Source: Syntrophomonadaceae bacterium
GTDB lineage: Bacteria > Bacillota > Syntrophomonadia > Syntrophomonadales > Syntrophothermaceae
DNA: 6,594 nucleotides
NCBI GenBank assembly: GCA_029907055.1
Contig: JARYMO010000082.1
Coordinates: 1-6,594 of the forward strand
Direction: 5' to 3'
Shown: positions 1 to 5,512 of the stretch, one piece after another
How the letters are laid out: the number at the start of each line of letters is the position of its first letter
Position numbering within the stretch: the stretch's first letter is position 1
Translations under genes and position numbers: made by a program
The notes under the pieces: model-generated
The model's database searches: none
What the model was told of the DNA's origin: nothing
Seen by the model: only the letters and a program-made list of their open reading frames with translations

Positions 1-798
1 GTAGAGGTCCTTGACGAACTTGCGCAATGCCTCGCCGGCCAGGGCGGGGCTGTCGAAGATCCATTTCTCCATGCGCAGGAAATCCTGTACGGCCTGGGGG
101 CTGTCGAGGCTGTCAATGAACTTGAGGTACTTGTCCATGCTCAGCTGGAACGGTTTGAGCAACAGGAAGCCAAGGTTGAGGAAATCACCCGGCACCACTC
201 CATAGGCGTCCACCAGGTCGTCTACGTTCATGTGCTTCCCCCAGGTGAACAGGGCGCTGTCCTTGATGTCGAAGTCGATGGGGGTGACCATGGTGACCAG
301 GTTCTGCACCTTTTCCGGGTAGAGGGCAGCGTAGATGGTGCTGAAGGTGCCGCCCTGGCATACCCCCAGGATGTTGATCCTGTCCAGGCCGCGGTGCTTG
401 CGGATGGCGTCGACGGCGTTATTGAGGTAGCCATCGATGTAGTCTTCCATGGTCAGGAACTTGTCGGACTGGTCAGGGTAGCCCCAGTCGATGACGTACA
501 CGTCCAGGCCCAGCTCCAGCCAGTTGCGGATGACGCTGCGGTCCGACTGCAGGTCCATCATGTACTGGCGGTTGACCAGGGCGTAGACGATGAGCGCAGG
601 CACCGGCACCACGTCCTCCGCCACCGGGCGGTAGTGGTAGAGCTTCATCTTGTCCTCTTCGTACACCAATTCCTTGGGGGTGACGGCAACCTCGATCTCC
701 CGTACCGAAAGCAGGGTGTTCATGCCTTTGAGCAGCTTCTTGTTCATCTCCACGGCGTCCTGCAGGGTTTGCTGGAGGTCAAACGGGAATGGCATCAT
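1..798 (-). CDS. phaC: Class III PHA synthase catalytic subunit PhaC (3' end cut off by window)
   Basis: This gene encodes the catalytic subunit of polyhydroxyalkanoate synthase, which polymerises (R)-3-hydroxyacyl-CoA into polyester at the granule surface. The 266 visible residues begin MMPFPFDLQQ and show an alpha/beta-hydrolase fold. The lipase-like box GVCQGG is at residues 145-150, with the nucleophile Cys147, close to Cys149 of the Allochromatium enzyme. The IDWGYPD segment around residues 103-109 is also typical of the family. Gln after the Cys in the box fits class III better than class IV. Class III PhaC is normally about 355 aa, so roughly 90 residues, including the catalytic Asp and His, lie outside the window. 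The start ATG overlaps the phaE stop as ATGA, which suggests translational coupling. A GGAGGA (810-815) inside the end of phaE serves as ribosome binding site with an 11-base spacer. A second ATG follows immediately and could be the real start. The family assignment is secure. Confidence 0.95.
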   Translation of the reverse strand, partial: MMPFPFDLQQTLQDAVEMNKKLLKGMNTLLSVREIEVAVTPKELVYEEDKMKLYHYRPVAEDVVPVPALIVYALVNRQYMMDLQSDRSVIRNWLELGLDVYVIDWGYPDQSDKFLTMEDYIDGYLNNAVDAIRKHRGLDRINILGVCQGGTFSTIYAALYPEKVQNLVTMVTPIDFDIKDSALFTWGKHMNVDDLVDAYGVVPGDFLNLGFLLLKPFQLSMDKYLKFIDSLDSPQAVQDFLRMEKWIFDSPALAGEALRKFVKDLY

Positions 799-2342
799 TG
801 TTGTGCTGCTCCTCCCTTCTGGCCGTTCAGAAGGCTGCGCAGCTCCTCGATGGCCCTGGCCTGTTCCTTCACTGCCTTCTTCACCTGGTACACGGAACGG
901 TACAGGCTGTCCATTTCCTTGCGGGCCGGGATGGACATCGATTCCAGAAAGCTTCCCAGCAGTTCTTCAGCTTTCATCTTGAAGCGCACCTGCGCATCCA
1001 TGGTGGCGGCCAAAAGCCTGGCAAAGCTCTCGGTCTTGAAGAGGTCCACGTAGGCCTGCTCATTGGTCTGCCACCACAGTTCGTACAGTTCCCTGAACGT
1101 GACAGGGCCGCGGCCGTCGGCGCCGAGTTCGGCATACTTCGCCACCAGCTTCTCCATAGCGTCGTAGCCGGTCGCGTACATGTTGGCCAGCAGTTCATTG
1201 GACTCGGCCACGTAATCCACGTAGGCGTCCAGGCAGCTGAGCACGTCGGCCACCTTTTCGCGGCCCATGCCCAGGGCAGGCAGGTGCAGGTACTTGTCAT
1301 ACATTTCCTGGGTGGACTGGTTCCACAGCCGCAGGAAGTCGGCGTATGCCTTGCGGTCGCCTGTCAGAGCCGCCGCCAACTTGGCGTGCATCTCGGGAGC
1401 TGCCTCCAGGAAGGGTTGCAGCGTGGTCATGAGGTGCTGCTGGTAGGCAGAGGCGGTCTCCACGGGGCTCAGCAGCAACCCGTGCATCTGCTCGGGCAGG
1501 ATGGCTGCGAAGAAGCCGGCCAGGACCTGGTTGTACTCCTGCATCTCCTCTCGCATGACCGCCTGCCAGCCGTCGAGGGTCTCCGCCTTGGCCAGCTTCC
1601 CGGTCAGGGTGGTCCAGAAGTTGAACAGCCGAGTGTAGGTAGTGGTGCTCTGCAGGGTCTTCTCGAAGGTGCGCCTGGCTTCACTGTCCGGCACCCACTT
1701 CACGTACTGGCTCAGGGTCTCGCCCAAGGTCTTCATCCAGTCCCGGTAGAACTCGGCAAAGCGGTCCGAGAACTCCTGTACTGCGTGCATGTCCATGGCC
1801 TTGCCGGGCTGCGAAAGGCCCATGAACTCGTTCCAGAACCCCAACATCTTTTCCTGGTTCCTGAGCATCTCCGGCCACATGCGCGCAGACCGGATGCCGA
1901 ACAGGTCCGTGAGACCCCCTGGCTCGGCGGTGGCGGCCTGCTTGCACAGGGCCAGGATCTTCTCCTGCACGTTCCACCATTCCCGCCAGAGGTCTTTGAA
2001 GGGACCGGCAAAGGACTGCATGACCTTGTCGGGAGGCGACATCGTCAAAGCCTGCTTCCACAAGGACAGCATCTTGTCCTGGTTCCTCCCCCATTCCTGC
2101 CACACGTCCATGACGGGGCCCGGATACACCGGCGATTTCTGTCCAGCTGCGGGGAGCACGGTGGTCTTCCAAAGCTCGAGCATCTGTTCCTGGGTCCTGA
2201 TCCAGGTCTGCCAGAGGTCGTTGGCGGCGGTGGTGGTCTCCTCCTTCTTGTCCGCCGTCTTGACCGCCTCTTTCCAGGCGTCGAGCATCCTCCCCTGCAG
2301 CTTCCACCATTGGGACCACATGTCGGTACTCGGTGTGCTCAA
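795..2342 (-). CDS. phaE: Class III PHA synthase accessory subunit PhaE, repeat-expanded
   Basis: PhaE is the non-catalytic partner that forms the active class III synthase complex with PhaC. The reading frame extends up to a GTG at 2378. I chose the TTG at 2342 because a perfect AAAGGAGG (2350-2357) lies 7 bases before it, giving 515 aa; an ATG at 2321 is a less likely alternative. The Allochromatium protein is about 357 aa. The extra length comes from an N-terminal array of Trp-rich helical repeats of about 37 residues (W-x2-W-x3-Q-x2-M-L-x2-W-K), starting at residues 9, 44, 81, 119, 156 and, degenerate, 195. The rest looks helical and ends in a probable coiled coil (roughly residues 470-508) rich in Arg, Glu, Leu and Lys, as in other PhaE proteins. 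There is no signal peptide or membrane segment. The identification rests on that C-terminal pattern plus the 4-base overlap with phaC. Confidence 0.9.
   Translation of the reverse strand: MSTPSTDMWSQWWKLQGRMLDAWKEAVKTADKKEETTTAANDLWQTWIRTQEQMLELWKTTVLPAAGQKSPVYPGPVMDVWQEWGRNQDKMLSLWKQALTMSPPDKVMQSFAGPFKDLWREWWNVQEKILALCKQAATAEPGGLTDLFGIRSARMWPEMLRNQEKMLGFWNEFMGLSQPGKAMDMHAVQEFSDRFAEFYRDWMKTLGETLSQYVKWVPDSEARRTFEKTLQSTTTYTRLFNFWTTLTGKLAKAETLDGWQAVMREEMQEYNQVLAGFFAAILPEQMHGLLLSPVETASAYQQHLMTTLQPFLEAAPEMHAKLAAALTGDRKAYADFLRLWNQSTQEMYDKYLHLPALGMGREKVADVLSCLDAYVDYVAESNELLANMYATGYDAMEKLVAKYAELGADGRGPVTFRELYELWWQTNEQAYVDLFKTESFARLLAATMDAQVRFKMKAEELLGSFLESMSIPARKEMDSLYRSVYQVKKAVKEQARAIEELRSLLNGQKGGAAQQ
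1713..2318 (-). repeat. Six Trp-rich ~37-residue protein repeats inside PhaE
   Basis: The encoded units have a 16-residue core W-x2-W-x3-Q-x2-M-L-x2-W-K. The cores lie at 2271-2318, 2166-2213, 2055-2102, 1941-1988 and 1830-1877, with a degenerate sixth at 1713-1760 where aromatic residues replace the first Trp pair. The period is 35-39 codons. The repeats have diverged at the DNA level and are joined by variable linkers rich in Pro, Ala, Thr and Lys. They are therefore old protein-level repeats and not a recent slippage array. Amphipathic helices with Trp on one face are the likely structure (inference). Confidence 0.85.
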
Positions 2343-2349
2343 GATACGT

Positions 2350-2357
2350 CCTCCTTT
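2350..2357 (-). promoter_or_regulatory. Strong ribosome binding site that sets the phaE TTG start
   Basis: The minus strand reads AAAGGAGG, followed by seven bases and then TTG. This places the phaE start at TTG 2342, not at the GTG at 2378, which lies upstream of this site. Confidence 0.85.
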
Positions 2358-2416
2358 ACGTCGTGTTGGTGATTGCACTGGCCGGCGGTGCCGGCGGTTG
2401 CCCGTGATAATCAGGC

Positions 2417-2474
2417 CCCTGCTCCTTGGCGGCCGCCTGCATCCCTGCGCGGTAAGCGGGGGTAAGGAGCAGGG
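2417..2474 (-). repeat. 11-bp inverted repeat with 36-base loop between phaJ and phaE
   Basis: CCCTGCTCCTT (2417-2427) is the exact reverse complement of AAGGAGCAGGG (2464-2474). The loop begins with the palindrome GGCGGCCGCC (2428-2437). On the phaJ-phaE transcript this would form a large GC-rich stem in the 191-base gap, about 75 bases before the phaE start. No U-run follows, so it is not a standard intrinsic terminator. It could be an mRNA stability or processing hairpin, or a protein-binding site. One arm carries an AAGGAG motif that would be hidden in the stem. The role is not known. Confidence 0.5.
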
Positions 2475-2533
2475 CTGGGCAGGAGGGCGGGCGCACGAGG
2501 GTTGGTCCTGGCTGGCCGGGCGTGACTGCCTGG

Positions 2534-3073
2534 CTATCTGGCCGCTATCCTGACCTTCATCCTGGCGCCGACGCTGCGCACCTGGCGGGCCTTGGAACCC
2601 GCCGTCCGGATCTGGTCCGCCGCCGGTGAGGCCGAGGCATGCTCGGGCTCGTGTTCCGGGCGCGGCGGGATGACCACCGCTTCGCCGTCCACCACGATTT
2701 CCCCACGCTGGTTGGTGACCGTGGTGCGCAGCGTGGCACGATCCCGCTCCACATCGAGCTTGACGACTTCGGCCCGCGCGGTTACCGTGTCGTTGAAATA
2801 CACGGGTTTCAGGAACTTCAAGGTCTGCGACACGTAGATGGTGCCAGGGCCGGGCACCTGCGTTCCCAGCACTGCCGATACCATGCCGGCCGTCAGCATG
2901 CCGTGGACCACCCGCTCCTTGAACAGGCCCTTCCTCGCTTTCTCGATGTTGACGTGCAACCAGCTGAAGTCGCCGGTGATGCCGGCGTAGTTGTAGACGT
3001 CATTCTCGGTGAGGGTTTTCGAGATCACCCCGAAGTCGCCGATCTTCAAGTCCTTGACAGAACGTCCATTCAT
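2534..3073 (-). CDS. phaJ: (R)-specific enoyl-CoA hydratase PhaJ (MaoC-like hotdog)
   Basis: This enzyme hydrates trans-2-enoyl-CoA to (R)-3-hydroxyacyl-CoA, channelling beta-oxidation intermediates to the PHA synthase encoded downstream. The ATG at 3073 is chosen because GGAGG (3081-3085) sits 7 bases upstream; the product is 179 aa. The hydratase-2 signature GITGDFSWLH holds Asp35 and His40, the same spacing as the catalytic Asp31/His36 of Aeromonas caviae PhaJ. Ser66 in the following HGMLTAGMVS helix aligns with Ser62 there. The fold is complete by about residue 137 (VVIPP). The last 40 or so residues form an extra tail that is first Glu/His/Pro-rich, then basic. Related MaoC dehydratases are alternatives, but the position ahead of phaE-phaC favours PhaJ. 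phaJ and phaE are separated by 191 bases and may share a transcript. Confidence 0.9.
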   Translation of the reverse strand: MNGRSVKDLKIGDFGVISKTLTENDVYNYAGITGDFSWLHVNIEKARKGLFKERVVHGMLTAGMVSAVLGTQVPGPGTIYVSQTLKFLKPVYFNDTVTARAEVVKLDVERDRATLRTTVTNQRGEIVVDGEAVVIPPRPEHEPEHASASPAADQIRTAGSKARQVRSVGARMKVRIAAR

Positions 3074-3114
3074 GGGGCATCCTCCATTTCTGCCTTGCTG
3101 CGGGCTACTAGAGG

Positions 3115-3139
3115 CGGCCGGTTGCTCGAATACCGGCCG
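3115..3139. promoter_or_regulatory. 8-9-8 perfect inverted repeat in the phaJ leader (possible operator)
   Basis: CGGCCGGT (3115-3122) and ACCGGCCG (3132-3139) are exact reverse complements separated by nine bases, 42 bases upstream of the phaJ start. The size and dyad symmetry would fit a dimeric repressor site or a leader hairpin. No regulator gene is visible in the window, so the assignment is tentative. Confidence 0.4.
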
Positions 3140-3262
3140 GAGGTGAAAGGGGCCCGTGCGCTTGCCGCCTTTCAAATGGTGGGCGCCGGCTGCTGCCAGC
3201 GCATGGCCCCGTGGCCCCGTGCGCCGGGGCTACCGCCTTGGCCTCGTGACCTGCCCACGTCC

Positions 3263-3271
3263 AGTGTAGCA
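3263..3271 (-). promoter_or_regulatory. Candidate extended -10 for the pha operon
   Basis: The minus strand reads TGCTACACT, an extended -10 (TGn-TACACT). No convincing -35 lies 16-18 bases upstream, which extended -10 promoters can tolerate. Transcription would start near 3256 and give a phaJ leader of about 180 bases that includes the inverted repeat at 3115-3139. Confidence 0.3.
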
Positions 3272-3560
3272 ACGGCTGGTAAACATCCTGCGGGAGGCGC
3301 CTCAACAACGCGTCAAGAGATGGAAAATTCCGATGTAGGGCTTCGCCTCGGGCTGTTCCTCGGCCGGCGCGTATCAGTGTGCCCACCTGCCGCTCTGGCC
3401 TGCCGGCTGCGGCCGTCTGAAGGCAGCTTGCCGCGTCAGGGCCGCGAGCCCCTCCGCCCCCGCAGACGCTCGAGAGCACTGTTCGGGCCGAGGCAGCCTG
3501 CCCGGTCTGCTGCGAGGCCAACGGCGTTCGCGCGGCTGGCGGGTGCAGCCAGGCCCGGGT

Positions 3561-3589
3561 TTGCCAAGGAGCAAGGGGAGCGATACAAT
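3561..3589 (+). promoter_or_regulatory. Sigma70/sigmaA-type promoter for the rightward operon
   Basis: TTGCCA (3561-3566) and TACAAT (3584-3589) are separated by exactly 17 bases, close to the TTGACA/TATAAT consensus and out of character with the surrounding GC-rich sequence. Transcription should begin near 3596, leaving a leader of about 60 bases before the PHP gene. Confidence 0.7.
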
Positions 3590-3605
3590 TGCCTTCAGGG
3601 GCAAT
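3588..3605. promoter_or_regulatory. 6-bp inverted repeat overlapping the promoter start site
   Basis: ATTGCC (3588-3593) and GGCAAT (3600-3605) flank a 6-base spacer that covers the predicted transcription start. This is a typical place for a repressor operator, but the stem is short and could be chance. Confidence 0.3.
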
Positions 3606-3654
3606 CCGTCCCTGCACACGCGGGGCCTGCGCAGAAGGCGAGGGGGTGGACGCC

Positions 3655-4419
3655 ATGCTGGACTACCACGTGCACGTGGTGGCCCACGGCGAGTACGAAT
3701 ACACGCGGGAGTGGGTGGAACGCTACCTGGAGGCGGCCCGCGCCCAGGGGATTGAAGAACTGGGCCTGGTCGAGCACGACGAGTTTGCCCATCGCATTGA
3801 CCGGGGGCTGCTGGCCGGACTCCGGCAGCGCCCGGGGCTGTCGCCGCAGGTGAGGGCCGGACTGGAGTGCGAATACCTCCCCGGCCGCGAGGAAGAGATA
3901 CGGCGGCTGGGGCGCGAGCTGGACTGTGACTTTCTCATCGGTTCGGTACACTTCCTGGACGGATGGCCCTTCGACCACCCGGACCACGTGCACGGCTGGG
4001 ACCTGCGCGACGTGGACGAGGTGTACGCCGCCTACTACCGGATGGTGGCCGCCGCTGCAACCTCGCGCCTGTTCGACGTCATCGGCCACCTGGACCTGGT
4101 CAAGATATGGGGCCACCGGCCGCGTCGACGCTCCGAACTGGAACACGTGCGCCCCCTGCTGGGCGTGCTGCGGCAGGCGGGGACGGCAGTGGAAATCAAC
4201 ACCGCCGGGCTGCGCAAGCCGGTGGGAGAGATCTATCCTGCCCAGGTGCTGCTGGAGGCGCTGTTCGAGGCCAGTGTGCCGGTGACGCTGGCCTCTGACG
4301 CCCACCGCCCCGACGACGTGGGAGCTGACCTGGGCGCGGCAGTGGTGGCGGCACGCCGCGCAGGGTACCGCAGGGTGATGGGCTTCGTGGGCCGCCGGGC
4401 CCGGGAGCGGGTGCTGTAG
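3655..4419 (+). CDS. PHP-domain phosphatase, histidinol-phosphatase (HisJ) like
   Basis: This is a 254-residue metal-dependent PHP-family phosphoesterase. The ATG at 3655 follows a purine-rich AGGGGGTGG (3641-3649). The metal-ligand motifs of the family are present in order: DYHVH at residues 3-7, VEHD at 39-42, ECEY at 71-74, GSVHF at 96-100, GHLDL at 144-148 and SDAH at 214-217. EINTAGLRKP (180-189) and the SVHF..GWPFD block (98-107) are typical of HisJ histidinol-phosphatases. HisJ removes phosphate from L-histidinol phosphate in the next-to-last step of histidine synthesis. No other his gene is nearby, so a different phosphate ester substrate is possible. The protein has no signal peptide and should be cytoplasmic. 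It is the first gene of a rightward operon, with its stop 33 bases before the first antiporter. Confidence 0.8.
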   Translation: MLDYHVHVVAHGEYEYTREWVERYLEAARAQGIEELGLVEHDEFAHRIDRGLLAGLRQRPGLSPQVRAGLECEYLPGREEEIRRLGRELDCDFLIGSVHFLDGWPFDHPDHVHGWDLRDVDEVYAAYYRMVAAAATSRLFDVIGHLDLVKIWGHRPRRRSELEHVRPLLGVLRQAGTAVEINTAGLRKPVGEIYPAQVLLEALFEASVPVTLASDAHRPDDVGADLGAAVVAARRAGYRRVMGFVGRRARERVL

Positions 4420-4420
4420 A

Positions 4421-4437
4421 CGGCCAGCGGAAGGCCG
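4421..4437 (+). other. Small hairpin between the PHP gene and antiporter 1
   Basis: CGGCC and GGCCG pair across a 7-base loop directly after the PHP stop codon. No T-run follows and the next ribosome binding site (GGGGAGGG, 4437-4444) touches the stem. It may tune translation of the next gene and is not a terminator. Confidence 0.25.
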
Positions 4438-4452
4438 GGGAGGGTACGAAGC

Positions 4453-5460
4453 GTGGAGACGGTATTGGAGTTGCTGGTCAGCCTGGCCATCATCCTGATG
4501 GGGGCGGAGATCTTCACCAACGGGGTGGAATGGCTGGGCAGGCGGCTGTGCCTCAACGAGGGAGCGGTAGGGAGCGTGCTGGCGGCGGTGGGTACGGCGC
4601 TGCCGGAGACCATGATCCCGGTCATTGCCATTCTCTTCTCGCCCAACAGCACCGGGCACGAAATCGGCATCGGCGCCATCCTGGGGGCGCCGCTGATGCT
4701 GTCCACCCTGGCCATGTGCGTGACCGGGGCGGCAGTGCTGGCCTTCCGGCGGAGGCGTGCCGCCAACAGCTCGCTCACCGCGGACGCCGAGGTGGTCCGC
4801 CGCGACCTGGGCTTCTTCCTTATCGTGTACACCGCCGCGGTGCTGACCGGGTTGGTGCCAGGCCGTGGCTGGCAGCTGGCCATCGCCGCCTTCATGGTCT
4901 TTTCCTACCTGTGGTACGTGTACGAGACGCTGGGCGGAGAGGCCGGCATCGAGGAAGACGTTGCCGAGCTGCGCCGCTGCTACTTCTCGCCCCGGCGCGA
5001 TACCCCGCGGCTGTGGGTCATCGTGGTGCAGGTGCTGGCTGCCCTGGCGATGATCGTGGCGGGAGCCGAGCTGTTCGTGGACGGGGTAAAGCAGATCGCC
5101 GTCGCTTTTGGCGTGCCGGCCTTCGTGCTGGCCATGGTCATCGCCCCGGTGGCCACTGAATTGCCGGAGAAGTTCAACAGCGTGCTGTGGGTGGCGCGTG
5201 GCAAGGATACCCTGGCCCTGGGCAACATCACCGGTGCCATGGCTTTCCAGAGCTCGCTCATCCCCGCGCTGGGCATCTTCTTCACCGACTGGCGCTTGAG
5301 TTCGGGCGCGCTGGTGAGCGCGCTCATCACCCTGCTGGCCGCCGGTCTCCTGTACCTGGGGGTGCGGCAGAAGGGGCGCCTGAGCGCGGGGTTGCTCTTG
5401 TCCTGCGGGGCCTTCTACGCCCTCTTCCTGGTGGGGGTGTGGCAGGGGGCCATCCGCTGA
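4453..5460 (+). CDS. CaCA-superfamily cation antiporter, copy 1
   Basis: This is an integral membrane protein of 335 aa in the sodium/calcium exchanger (CaCA) superfamily, which swaps cations across the cytoplasmic membrane. The start is GTG, with GGGGAGGG (4437-4444) 8 bases upstream. The protein shows the two homologous halves of the family. Alpha-1 spans roughly residues 17-87, with GTALPE at 47-52. Alpha-2 spans roughly residues 204-275, with ATELPE at 234-239 and GNITGAM at 257-263. The conserved Glu52 and Glu239 match the ion-binding acidic pair. About ten hydrophobic segments can be placed, and a hydrophilic loop (about 163-188, with RRCYFSP) joins the halves. The usual GNxxGSN motif is GAILGAP in alpha-1 and GNITGAM in alpha-2, so the transported ion cannot be assumed to be calcium. 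A paralogue follows 52 bases downstream. Confidence 0.85.
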   Translation: METVLELLVSLAIILMGAEIFTNGVEWLGRRLCLNEGAVGSVLAAVGTALPETMIPVIAILFSPNSTGHEIGIGAILGAPLMLSTLAMCVTGAAVLAFRRRRAANSSLTADAEVVRRDLGFFLIVYTAAVLTGLVPGRGWQLAIAAFMVFSYLWYVYETLGGEAGIEEDVAELRRCYFSPRRDTPRLWVIVVQVLAALAMIVAGAELFVDGVKQIAVAFGVPAFVLAMVIAPVATELPEKFNSVLWVARGKDTLALGNITGAMAFQSSLIPALGIFFTDWRLSSGALVSALITLLAAGLLYLGVRQKGRLSAGLLLSCGAFYALFLVGVWQGAIR

Positions 5461-5512
5461 CCACGGAGTCCGGGGCAGGGTCTCTGCGGCCGGTTCCCGG
5501 GGAGGTAGTCGC

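Larger units (their letters stand above)
3074..3654. other. Divergent intergenic region without a credible gene
   Basis: This 581-base stretch separates the leftward pha genes from the rightward operon. Open frames cross it on both strands, but their translations are Arg/Ala/Pro/Gly-rich, low in complexity, lack good ribosome binding sites and overlap real genes, as expected from GC-rich DNA. It contains candidate promoters and inverted repeats listed separately. Other local structure is a doubled TGGCCCCG (3204-3219) and a 6-bp GC hairpin GCCCCG/CGGGGC (3214-3230) with a 5-base loop and no T-run. There is also a short A/T-rich patch near 3320-3330. Confidence 0.7.

Noticed and set aside
789..2372. 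527-codon plus-strand open frame opposite phaE
   Set aside because: It is an antisense shadow of phaE caused by GC-rich codon bias. Its translation is His/Leu/Gly/Gln-rich with no recognisable domain, while the opposite strand encodes a coherent PhaE with a proper ribosome binding site.
3214..3230. Stable GC hairpin as a possible intrinsic terminator
   Set aside because: There is no T-run on either strand after the stem and no gene ends nearby.
3311..3316. TTGACG on the minus strand as a -35 box for the pha genes
   Set aside because: No acceptable -10 hexamer occurs 16-18 bases downstream; the sequence there is GC-rich.
3108..3656. 182-codon minus-strand open frame in the divergent intergenic region
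   Set aside because: The product is low-complexity Ala/Arg/Pro/Gly with no family resemblance. It covers the strong rightward promoter and the inverted repeats, which suits non-coding DNA better.
2639..3853. 404-codon plus-strand open frame spanning phaJ, the intergenic region and the PHP gene start
   Set aside because: It overlaps two well-supported genes in other frames, has no ribosome binding site and gives an Arg/Pro/Ala-rich product without a domain.
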